A DNA stretch of 64,000 nucleotides, taken from contig CM060855.1 in NCBI GenBank assembly GCA_030737835.1, positions 9,684,628 to 9,748,627 on the forward strand. The letters run 5' to 3'. Source of the stretch: Acorus gramineus (taxonomy: Eukaryota > Streptophyta > Magnoliopsida > Acorales > Acoraceae). The position numbers and the translations under genes were made by a program. Shown here piece by piece: positions 38,611-49,640 of the stretch; positions within the stretch are counted from its first letter, which is position 1; every line of letters starts with the position of its first letter. The notes under the pieces were generated by a model. The model was not told the DNA's origin. It saw nothing but the letters and a program-made list of their open reading frames with translations, and did no database searches.

Positions 38611-39194
38611 TCAACATGCATTATAAAAGAGTTAAAGACATCCGAGTCCCTATAAACATCTATAAACACATATAAGTCTTTGTAAACTAGAGGCACGATA
38701 ATTACATCCTCAGAAACATAAAAAATGTCTCATATATCCCTACTGTTAAATAATTATCAACCCATCATGGTTAAAATTAAACATGGATGTGATGTTACTA
38801 TTATATCATCCACAATGCACTACATGGTGATTAACATGAGCTTTTTAACTTGTGAAATCACCTTATCAAAATGTAAAATTAAAAATTTAAGTAATATCTA
38901 TAGTATAATAAATATAATACATAAATAAAATCATCCTAACAATTACAATTGTTTTAAATGGAAGAAAAAAAAATAGAGTAGTGCGCAACAATAATGTCAA
39001 AATCTGCAAAAAAAAAAATATGAGTTTGATCAGAGACAAAATGATCATTTTAAAAGGATACATATGTTTTTTCTATTTTTTTAGTGATTTATGTGTTTTT
39101 TCTATTTTTTTAGTGATTTATGTGAGAGTTTAATTTCACATTGATGAAATTTTATTAGAATATACTGTTAAATTAGATTAAAAAAAATTAGGGT

Positions 39195-39470
39195 TTTTTA
39201 GTTTTCAGTCCCTATAAAAATATCTATTTAAGAATCAATCCCTCACTTCTTCATATTTTGATTTTAATCCCTAGATTTAAAAGATACGTTCCAGTCCCTC
39301 TTAGGGACTAAAAACAAAACCAATTAATTTAGGGATAGGTCCCTCTCAGGGACTAAAAAAGAACATATCCTTTAAATCTGGAGATTAAAACAAAAATATG
39401 AAGAATTGAGGAATCGATCACTAAATCCTATGGTTTATGGGGACTTAAAAATAAAAATCTCAGTCCGTTT
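39195..39470. mobile_element. Foldback MITE, family copy 2
   Basis: A near-palindrome with the same internal words as the copy at 15250-15510: AATCAATCCCTCACTTCTT, CTAGATTTAAAAGATAC, AGTCCCTCTTAGGGACTA, then the mirror half ending ATGGGGACTTAAAAATAAAA. Non-coding and hairpin-forming. Confidence 0.65.
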
Positions 39471-39471
39471 G

Positions 39472-39672
39472 GATATAAGTTTAGATAGATTCCGTGATTC
39501 AAAATATCCAAACACATTTTCAGCTTTTAGCTATTTAAACCACAATCTTCATTTTTATGTCAAAAAATCTTGCGGTTGAAAATCTTTTAAAACACAGCTT
39601 TTCAAAAGCTGAGTTTGAAACATAAGATTTTAAGAATCTCATAGTTTCAACCTTACATCCAAACACACCCTA
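39472..39672. mobile_element. MITE adjacent to the foldback MITE
   Basis: Inverted ends: TCCGTTTGGATATAAG on the left and, on the other strand, GGTGTGTTTGGATGTAAGG on the right. It has an internal short palindrome CAGCTTTTCAAAAGCTG. It directly abuts the element at 39195-39470. Confidence 0.6.
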
Positions 39673-40731
39673 AGATTAAATTGACTAACATGGCAATTTA
39701 AAAGATTTATATGTCTCACTCCAATTTTACAAAGACTTATATGTGTTTATGAATGTTTACACATACTCAAATATCTTTAACCCATTATAAAAATATATAC
39801 ATTTATTTTGTATATTGTTAATATTTGTTATATTGTATGATTACTCACAATCACAATATATTATATCACCATTAAATTTTTAATGTATGATATCTGAAAA
39901 AAAAAATAAACCTTAAGATCTCAATTTTAATTTTTATCTCTCTCGAATGTATCATTTGATTATTCAATTCAATCTTAATATTTAAACATATTAATTATCA
40001 AAAAAATATATAAATCTAAAACAAAAATTAATATTCAAAACTAAAAGTTGGGATATGAGTACTAATGCGTCCGATCCATATCCGTCTGAGTCGCATGCTT
40101 AGTACAAATGACCTTGTTTTCTCTAAACATCAAGGTGACATGAACATTGAAATTTCAATTTTTGGCCTCAATTTCTCCAACACGTCGATACATTCAATCT
40201 ATTTTATCACTAAATCACCAACATAGTATATTAAATTATACCGAAGTACATGCTCCATTATCTCAATGTAAACTCTACTGCAAAAAAAATAAAATATATG
40301 CATCCGATTCATACAAGTATGTGATTTATTTTTTTAATAAAAAATATACTTCATTACCTAAGTATATATATTTAAAAAAAAAACTTGTACGGCTTGCAAA
40401 CAGGGCTGAAGGTGGTAACATTTTCCTTCTCCATAAGCCAAAGGTGCAGGTCAATTATTCAAAATCGATATTATAAACAACTCAAGTTACTCAAAACTAA
40501 ATATTAATATCCATATCTGGAAGGAGCCGATATTCAAATTCTTATATGCCTTGTCCGAACCATTGACATGACTACCTGCTGTGAACATGTGAACCACAGT
40601 ATTTTTATCACCTCGAACATAGTCATAGATCAATTGAGCCTTCCTTCCACAAGATGGAAACAACAGGAGAGATTACCAAAATTCATATACTATGTTTCCA
40701 CAATAACCCATTTTTCTCATTAGTATATATT
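39673..40731. other. AT-rich intergenic DNA downstream of the ZIP gene
   Basis: No gene found. A 109-codon plus-strand frame at 40147-40476 is AT-driven, rich in Lys/Ile/Tyr and has no domain. The last part near 40650-40731 probably belongs to the 3' UTR of the minus-strand ZIP gene. Confidence 0.45.
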
Positions 40732-43700
40732 TCATTCAACAAGAGAAATGCAGAGCGCCACCGCCATACCCAGGATCAATGAGGTTAACTGAGTCATTGT
40801 ACCTTTCAGAGTTGTGCTACCATTGTTCATTTCCGGGAGAACTCCTGCAACCGCGATGTATATGAAACCGCCAGCAGTGAATCCCTGCAGTTAAATATAG
40901 ATTGAAAAACAATTACATTGAGAAATGCGTATATTTAATCAAGGCAACTTGGGTTGTAGATTTCAACCTCGATCAGTGATGACTGCCCTGGATCTTTCCC
41001 TATAACTAGAGCCTGCAATAAGAAAAAAATCGGCATTGTTTCAAAGCGTTTCTTCATAAATATGTGGAGATTATTTCATAATGATTGTTGGATGTAGGTG
41101 TTCACCAGTGCAGTTCCTGCCAGGGCCATCAGGGCAGACAGAAAATTAAAGAAGAGAGCTTTTGAGACGCTAAAACCTGATCTCACCAAGATGCCAAAGT
41201 CGCCAACCTGTTCATAACAGTTTAACGAAGGAAATCAATATCTGTTACTCGAAAGAGTAATAGTTAAAAAAATAATGCTTGATCGTTTATTATTTCAATT
41301 CTTTCATTCATTATGCTAGCCCGGTTTAAACCCAGTATATCAACATACAAGGAAAAAAAAAAAAAACAGAATGAACTTGTACTTTCTATATTTTCCAGCT
41401 GGTTAATTTTATTTTTAGTTCTAACACAGTATTTCAACAGTTTGGTTCTTAATTTTTAAACTTTTGGCCCTCGTGCTCTACAAAGTTATCAGGGAAGAGA
41501 ATGTGCAACAACAAGAGTCGAATCAAGTTCACTCGTTCACTCGCCTACATATATGATTGTGCAATCCTGTCACATGCTTAGAAAAGATTAAATGATTGTG
41601 AAACAAGAATTCCATAAAAAGTTAACCAAATAAAAAGCAGATAAACACCTCTTGAGGAAGCTCATGCGCGAGCAAAAATAGCGTTCTAGACCATCCTCCA
41701 ACAGAACCATGAAGTAGAAAGGCACTACCTAAGGCCATTCCATCGGTAAAATTGTGCTGCAATATTCACAAAGAATTGTGAAGAATACATGTAGGACCAC
41801 ATTCAGTCAAATGTAGTTAATGAAATTTGCAGTTCCACATCACAAAATGAATTGTTTCTTCAAGTGTATGTGTAGCACAAAATCTTCAACATCAAAATCA
41901 TGAAATGAAACTTACCACACCATCAGAAAAGAGATTCAGGTAACCAAACACGAGGCTTGACGGTGATAGAGACTGTGAGGTTTGAATAAGTGGAACCTTC
42001 TCTGAGACATGGTCATCTGCAGTATCTACTTCCCCATCACCAGCAGAAGAACTGGTAGCAATGTTTCTCTGTTTGCATGCACATTATGCATCAATATCAG
42101 CATGCACCTCACAATACCAAGCCCAAGGTGCTGGTTAATGTAGTAAAGACCATATACTAATTGTGAGAAACTCACAAATATAGGGGGCATTTATACATTT
42201 AGGAAAGTTCAAAAACCGATATTGTTTCACAGTGAAGAATATTATGAACACTAAAGTGAAAAACTCATCCACTATTCCACATATCTATGCATATCAGGAG
42301 TACTTCAGAGTAATTATAAGCTGAATAACACAATAATTATACACCCCAACTAGCACCTTTGACTAGTTATAGTGAACATTCTCGAAATGTTGGGATAAAG
42401 TATGAAAGGGAAACAAACTCAAGAATTTTCAGCAATAAGGCAACACTGCAAACTCAGAAATTTACACGAGGTTCAAATGTATTTATCTAAGGTAGCGTTT
42501 GGTAACGCAATTGCAAAATTAATTTATGCAAATCGTCGGGTTTAAAACTGATTCTGCAAGAAGCTGCCTCCCCTCAGCTTTCTCAAATCGTAGCATTTGG
42601 GCACTATTTGCCTAAAATCTGTTTGCAGGAAGCTGCGATTGCAAAACCAGCTTCCTGCAATCGCAAAAGCTACGCAATCGTGCAACCAAACACTACCTAA
42701 GTAAAAAGGTAGACAAGGGGAAAGTTGCATGCAGCATAGAGCAAAAGTTTCCAAGTATCAATGAATATTCAGCATACTATTTATGAAAGTTTATCCTGCA
42801 TTGCATTATTATCATGTACATGAATTTATTATTTTATAAGAAAATCATAATGGAAAATGAAGGTTCTTCTAAAAGAAAAAAAGAAAAAAAGAAAGAAAGA
42901 GGAAAATGAAAGCTTTCTGTCACATGGTGCATGTAATTTATCGGCAGAGGTAAGAGAATAATGAATCTACCAATGTTCATCATTTCCAAATAAACAATGA
43001 AGCAGGAAGAGACAGAGGGGAAGAGAGAGACACCTTCTCAAAGAATGTACATGAAATAGGAAGAAAAAGAAGAAAAAATGTATGAGCTTGGTAGCAACCA
43101 TCTTCAGAGGAGAAAGTGGTCTAAGAAACTATAGCAGAGATTAGGCACACGATGACTTCCTCAATAGGGTGCAGTTTAAGAATTCCCTTTCAGTATCTGC
43201 TTCATAAATGGGGAAATGTATTTTTTCATGCATTGCCCATGGAAATTCAAGTTTCATCCAAACATTGGAAAGAAAACTATTTTCCTGGATACCAATGTGA
43301 GTGTTTCTCAAGACTCCCAAAATTCCAAGAGACATGCTCCAGCAGATGAACAACACCTAAGGCATGTCTGACAACTAAATAAACACCTGGTGTGTGTGTG
43401 GATGGGTGTGCACACGTGCTGAGAAAAAGGAGAGTGGACCCCTGAAGCATTAACCTAGAACATGATCTTGCAAAATCCAGCACATTGGCATCATCATGGA
43501 CCATCTCAATGGTTGCAGTGCAAATAATACAAAGGTAACTACAATCCCACAAACACATTTATGTTGAAATACAAATTTTAAGGTGTGCTATCAGACACAC
43601 ATTGATGGAATGGAGTTAGACAAAAGATGATATGATCCACTCCATGTTTGGAAGAACATGACAAATAGGTTATCTAACAGCCACATCTAATGTGCAGGAG

Positions 43701-46700
43701 TTTAGCTAATATTATTTCCTGCTTATTGTTTAGCTAAAATTAGCAACATAAACCTGAACCTTTGTGCCTATCTCCATTTCTGATGTTCAGCCTTGGCACA
43801 TGCCATGAAACTACCATGGTTAATGCAAAAATACTTGATTGCTTAAGTATTGCCTTGAGCAGTGACCAGAAATATGTCTGCACATGTTATCAGCATTAAA
43901 AGTTATAAGACTAACCACCGTTATTTTTAAAGTTTCGCATGCACAAGCTGGAGAATGGATTGCATAGGTGATGAGCTCCATGCGAAGAAATAAAACAAAG
44001 GAGTTTATTTTACTCTGACAGATAACAAGCAGAACATAGTACTAATGAGATTGTAAAACACGTCAAGCAATCCGTATTCAATAAGTCGGGAAAACTTGTT
44101 AATTTAATATCATCACAAGCTAAGATATAATAATAGGCCAACCTTTAAATCACCTTACGAAGATGGGTTTCTTGATTCGCTTGTTTTTCATCCTTTATGC
44201 AGTCTTCAGAAAGTCCATTTAATGAATTGCTTTCAGAAGTTGTTCCTGGTGCATCCCCATCCTTACTTTCATTGGATTCAGAGCCCAGATCATCCGTTTC
44301 CAGTTTGTGATGAACTTTATGGTGGTGATGGTGCCCCCATTGATTTGCACCTTTAGAATGATCTTCAACATACCTCACAACCTTCTCAACTAGAAGAAAA
44401 AGAATAATCCCGGCTGCAATAACCAATTTTTGGACATAATGTCACCAAAGCTAAAATGTAACATGTGAAGAAGAAATTGTAAAACGTTTAATTACTCAAA
44501 TGTATCAACAGAATTCTTTGAGTAATTTGGTTAATGATTCTAACCGAAATCGATTAGTTCGGCAAAACAAGAATTTTTATTATCAAACGATATTAGAGGG
44601 TTTTTCAGTCATTATGGAAATTCCATTCTCGATAATATTTTTATCTTCCGTTGAAGAAAAAAAAGCAAAAATACCTTGTTTCGAGCAATTCATGGAGTAA
44701 TGAATCGGAGAAGAAAAGATATGACTATACTTTCACTCATCTTATGCATATCAGCAGTTACCGCAAAACAGCAATTGATGAGATTTCGATTTCGTGTGAT
44801 ATGCTTGCCATTAGGACGAGAAATTGAAACTGTTTATTAAAAAATGCAAGTATATTACAAGATCCTTTACACTCACACAGAACAGACAGTCCAACAGAAA
44901 GATCCGCAATAGAATGAGAATGTGAATGAGCATGTCCATGCTCATGATCATGTGAGTCATGGTGATCGTGTGAATGAGTGTGTCCACCACCTGAAAAGAT
45001 AGAAAGTATGTAACAGTGATTTAAAAATTGCTCACCAAAATCATTTAATAGCTATCACAAAGAACAAGGACAATAACAAACAAATGTCGATAAAGGTCAT
45101 CACCCAAAGTGGTCCCATAGTAGGGTGCCGGGAGGGGAAAGACTAGGTAAGATCCTAAGCTTTTTTTTTTTTTTAATTACACAAAGTGGTTGCTCTCGGA
45201 ATTTGAATCCAAGACTTTGTCCTGTTAACTCGAGCACTTTACCACTGCTCCAAGCAATGACTCTTAAAGAGAAGCTCAATAAATAGAAAAAAAGAAGTGG
45301 CTTACACAAAATACTGAAATGAAAATGAAGTTCCACACTTTTTTTTTTAAAGTATGTAACGGTAGCCCAGATATGAAGTGTAGATGAAGAATCAAAAGGG
45401 CCACTTAATAAAGTGATAATATCCTCTACGGAAGAGGAATGCTTCACTGGAACCAGATTGAAGTCTAATGATCTATTCATTATCTATGGTCTAAATTCTT
45501 CCCTGTCAGGATTTAGGCATTCACTTTCTCCATAATTTCAAGTGTTAGAGGCACTTCATCTGCAGGTTATCTTTTACTCAATAAAAAGCAAAATACCTAT
45601 TTGAATTTAGAATGCACAACACCATAGTCTAACAAAGTCCTGCACTCTCAGCTTTTTAGAGAAGGGGCAGCCACCAAAGATAAACTAAATTAGGCTAAAA
45701 AATGACCAACGGTAATTTCAAAATATTCACATTAAACTACTTGCAGCTCATAGATCTTTCCAAGTGATTCTCCATAATATATTGGTCCTCCATGGCTCCA
45801 CCTAAAGGTAAACAAAGGCTTATGCTTATGGAAGAACTTCCAAACCATAAGGACGTTGTCCGGGAGTCAACATTCCAAATCCAGAAAAAATTTCATTTGG
45901 ATATTATCTTCATTCTATCTTCAAAAGTATACTTTGCATAACCCTTTTCTTTCAACCAGACCTCTTAGTCTGTTCTTTTCTGCAACCAAATACTGCATCT
46001 TGGGGAAAAGTTTCAGGGTTGGAATGCTTACATCCTGAAACTATTAGAATGCAACGAATAGCAATAATTAAAGTTATATGCCAGCAATATCAAAATAGGC
46101 TGCATATTTAATCAGGGCAAAAACAAATTCTTCAATCAGAATCCAATGGTGAACATAGTTTTGACTAGCAATAGTAATCAAGGAATAAGCACAGACAAAA
46201 ATCAACCCATACCAAAAGCATGTGGCAACTGGTGAAGAAAAGCATCTCCCAGCATTGCTCCTGCCTGTGAATAGCAAAGCCATTAAACAAAAACAGTGAC
46301 TTGATTGCTTCATAATGCTTCATAAGTAGCAGACAACTATGCAAAACGTTAAATCCATGCATCGTCAAATTCAATATACACTAATTTTTGCATGGAACAG
46401 CCTACGAGACAACATCCTCCGAGATTTTCTCTTTGAGGTAGTCAATAAAAGTCATATTCCTTAGATTGACAAGAAGTTGAACCTCTCTAATGTACTGAAA
46501 GTCAATTTGCAAAAAACCAGAATATACAAGAGTATAATAAGTAGAAAAGGACTGATCTTGCTATTGTTGAAAGTTCAATCCATTGGCAAACAACCACAAA
46601 TAGGGGTTGGATTGACACCAATATTTGCAACCACAAGGTCTTGGGTTCAAATCTCGTCACTTATCTATCCAAAAAGTCATATATAAACAATCAAAAGAAC

Positions 46701-47689
46701 AAAAGGCTTTAAGACACATTTCACTTCCTAGGGATAGTAAAAGCTGATGAGTCTTGTATCAGTGAATCCAAAAATGTGCGCGCCAAAGCAAACATTAAGT
46801 AACAACAAATCTCAAATAGTTGACAGAGGAACTAACCCCAAAAGCAGCCAAAGAATCGACCACAGTCTTTGATGGCTTCCCTTGTACTACACAGACACAA
46901 AAAAATCAATATCTCACTCCACAAATGTATCACATTCAAAATCAGTTATATTAATCTGTATCCACAAAAATGTGCCCCCTAATCAATCCTTAGCATAATT
47001 GAATCAGAATAATCAATTTATTCAACCAATGTATGGAAATTTGTGAGAGAATCCTACTCCGAACTTAAACTGCAGAAATCTAAACTAAAAAAAAACATGA
47101 ATATCACAACAGAATTGCAAAGAGAAGAATCAGATCACTTACAAAGTATAACCGGCAATATAATTAGGCAGATCAAGGAAGCCATGCTCACAAGGAGCGA
47201 ACAACCCATCGCCCTAATCCAAAGCCCTTCCAAAATCCACCCAAAAAAAATAAAGCAAACGAAGAACATAAAAAAATCACCGAAAATCAACCAAAAAAAG
47301 AACGGAAGACAACCACATAGAATCCTCACCAAGCGTCGACATCTCGACATTGTGACGGTGGTGGTGCTCGAGACGATCGGCGGCGCCGGCTTCCTCCATC
47401 CAAAGATCCTCCTCCTCCGCCACCTCTTCCGGGAGGAGCGACCGCCGGCACGACGGCGGCGGATGGTGATGATGGTGGTGTTCGTGGTGATGGCCATCAC
47501 AACCGCCCTCCTCGTGATGGTGGTTGATGGCCATCCCACCCGCCCTCCTCGTGATGGTGGTGGAGGTGGTGGTGATGGTGGTCCCCGTCGCCTCGGGATT
47601 CGTGCGCGCTGAAGGGGCAGGATCCGGACGAGTCAGCGGAGGAGGAGAGAAAGGAGGAAGAAGAGGAGGAGGAAGAGAGGCTTGGACAT
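40732..47689 (-). CDS. IAR1: IAR1-type ZIP (SLC39A7-like) metal transporter, first exon frameshifted
   Basis: Endomembrane ZIP protein. The Arabidopsis homologue IAR1 affects sensitivity to IAA-amino acid conjugates and is thought to move divalent metals. Exons: 47689-47330, 47226-47143, 46886-46837, 46264-46213, 44990-44877, 44413-44154, 42068-41916, 41756-41649, 41207-41106, 41012-40968, 40884-40732. Exons 2-11 close in phase perfectly. They hold the first membrane span ([16 protein letters not shown]), [19 protein letters not shown], a His-rich loop ([21 protein letters not shown]), and the ZIP metal motifs HNFTDG and HELPQE. The protein ends [12 protein letters not shown]. Exon 1 is the problem: a signal peptide ([13 protein letters not shown]) runs into a stop; the next stretch, [15 protein letters not shown] to [12 protein letters not shown], is +1; the third, [20 protein letters not shown] onward, is +1 again. 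An internal ATG at 47534 gives an intact 441-residue frame but without a signal peptide. Confidence 0.88.
42491..42697. mobile_element. Tourist-like MITE with TAA duplication, in an IAR1 intron
   Basis: A 207-bp element with inverted ends GGTAGCGTTTGGT and ACCAAACACTACC, flanked by TAA at 42488-42490 and 42698-42700. Internal inverted words AGGAAGCTG / CAGCTTCCT and GATTGC / GCAATC. No coding content. Confidence 0.8.
44473..44680 (+). pseudogene. matK: Plastid matK fragment (NUPT) in an IAR1 intron
   Basis: About 69 codons of the N-terminal part of maturase K, in sense on the plus strand, opposite to the host gene. The translation starts [15 protein letters not shown] and continues [17 protein letters not shown] and [14 protein letters not shown], which is diagnostic of plastid matK around residues 50-120. 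Similarity fades after [11 protein letters not shown]. No stop codon interrupts it but it has no start and ends abruptly. It lies between exons 5 and 6 of the ZIP gene and is a nuclear insertion of plastid DNA, not a functional maturase. Confidence 0.85.
45090..45275 (-). mobile_element. Au-SINE-like element in an IAR1 intron
   Basis: On the minus strand it reads GCTTGGAGCAGTGGTAAAGT (A-box region), then TTGGATTCAAATTCCGAGAG (B-box region), an A-run, then TTTCCCCTCCCGGCACCC. The order and wording resemble the plant Au SINE family (GCTTGGAGCAACGGTAAA, GGTTCAAGCCGTGG, CCTTCCCCGGACCC), recalled from memory. No coding content. Confidence 0.6.
46596..46685 (+). mobile_element. SINE-like fragment in an IAR1 intron
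   Basis: The A-box-like GTTGGATTGACACCAATATT and the B-box-like CTTGGGTTCAAATCTCGTCA are about 45 bp apart and followed by an A-rich stretch. There is no complete tRNA fold. A short, probably truncated copy. Confidence 0.45.
47489..47562. repeat. IAR1: 37-bp tandem duplication inside IAR1 exon 1
   Basis: Two 37-bp units (47489-47525 and 47526-47562) differ at three positions. Each encodes HHHEEGG(C/W)DGH, but because 37 is not a multiple of three the two units are read in different frames, which creates one of the two frame changes in exon 1. Confidence 0.85.
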
Positions 47690-48389
47690 GTTTGTGAATC
47701 CTTGGAATCCTGGAGGGGCGTTTGGGGATTATATATATAGAGAGAGAGAAGGTGATTTTATGTATGGGATTTGCAGGTGCCTTTGATGGTGATGATGAAA
47801 ACGACGATGAGGAAGAGAACGATGATTGTGATAATCACACCGAAGGTCACCACATCCATCTCTCTCTCATTTAATATATATAATTTTTATTGATAATAAT
47901 AAATATTATTTGGTCAAAAGAAAAATCATTTCCATTGTCAGTTTTTCTGATCTAATTATGAGGGTTTGTCTCAACGAGTACAAGATCTGTTCGAGCGCGA
48001 TTTCCGAGGCGCTCCCTCTCCCCACCACTGTAACCTTTGGAGGTTCTACTTGCGGGAACACACGTGACGGAAAAGTCACTGCCGTTGGGTTCTATTTACG
48101 GAATTGCCACTGGTTGCAGTGGTGGGTGTGAAGGGGGGGGGGGCGACAAAAGACAAGAATAATGAAGAACACATTAGAATTAGAACAGCTTAAAAAAATT
48201 ATTTATTTTAATAGAATAAACTTCGATAGTTATATCTGAATAAGTTAAAATAAGATCTGATAACTATTTTAAAGAAATATTAGAATTGCTTATCAAGGTT
48301 TATCTATGTCGATGGATAAAAATATTTTTCTCCGTTATTTTAAAAAATTTATCTCACCTAACAGTCTCACACAAATTTCAAAAGCTGTC
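47690..48389. promoter_or_regulatory. Upstream region of the IAR1-type gene
   Basis: Contains a TATATATA run with GAGAGAGAGA at about 47731-47748, 45 bp or so before the start codon on the minus strand, a plausible TATA region. Further out there is GC-richer sequence (47990-48130) with ACACGTGACG near 48059 (ACGTG core) and a poly-G run at 48135-48144. No gene is seen. Confidence 0.4.
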
Positions 48390-48960
48390 ACATCTATCAA
48401 ATCAATCATACATCTCTCACATTATTCCTCGGAAGTATAGTTGTCATTTAAAAAGTCATAAACTTTTATTCATCCCTTATCAAACATTTATCATTACTTT
48501 ATTCAAGATGAACCAAACAACAAAAAAATCAATTTTACATTTTTCAATGAGAATAACAGAAAAGACAACCAAACAAAAGTTTCTTATTCAGCATGAATTG
48601 TTATTTATCCCAGTATAGCTATCAGAAGTAAATAACTCAATGTCACACCACATACGGGAGGATAGAGTTTATTATTATGTGCTTTCGAAAGCCCTACCCT
48701 CCCCCCTCTCGTATGAAATGGGGATATACTACTTATTCTTGGGTATACATTTATTCAAACATAAGTAAATATAAATAAAGATAAAGTGATTTTGTGTTTG
48801 ATTGTGTTTTGAATTATTCTCGTTGATAAACGTAAAAATAAATATTTTATTGTTAAAATAAAATGTGAATAAAATATGAATAAAGATTTTTAAAAGATAA
48901 AAAAATAATGATAATTGATTTGATATGTGATTTATAAAAAGCAATGACAATTAATTTAAT
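48390..48960. mobile_element. Inverted pair of MITE arms
   Basis: A left arm (about 48390-48620) and a right arm (about 48720-48960) are inverted relative to each other and related to the MITEs at 10785-11223 and 11798-12226. They share ACTTTATTC, AACCAAACA and ATTTTTCAATGAGAATAA-like words with their complements. The centre near 48670 is GC-richer. It could be one large foldback or two head-to-head insertions. A third, weaker copy lies at about 49395-49640. Confidence 0.5.
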
Positions 48961-49640
48961 AATTAATCCATGTACTTTATCAAAGGTTTCAAGATAAACA
49001 AACATCTTTTTATCTTTCATCCAAAGTTATCCGAAGATTTATTTTCAAAACAAAGAAGGGCACAAGTGACTTTGTCATGATAGTCACAACTCATTCAGCA
49101 AGAGTAATCCCATCCCTCGAAGGTCATGATTTATTTTATTTTATTTAAGAAATGATCTATATCCAGAGCAAGAGAGAAACATGACTACTGGATCCCTTTA
49201 ACAACCAACCCAGAGGGCATCAATCACTGTTCTTAAAAGACTTAAAACTATTTTTTTCTTTCGACCTACGCTTGGCAGGAATGACCTCCTGCCTCCCACC
49301 AAGTAGTGGGGTATCCCTACCACCACGTTATTGTGTGGGGATACAGACAATGAATATTTACATTAAATAAGAAGTCACTGTTTGGGTAGGGCAATACAAG
49401 CCATCTTAAGATAAATAATAATATCAATAAAATAAATTATTTTTTAATTTAATTGTATTCATTAGAAGATATTGAAAGTTGTAAATAAAAGATGAATAAG
49501 ATATAAATAATGATTTATAAAAAATTAAAAAAAAATAGTTAACATTGAGTTGATATATGTATCTTCTGATTTATAAAAAAATAATGATTGTTTAACATGT
49601 GAAACCCTTCTGTACCAATAAAATAGATTGAATGAAATAA

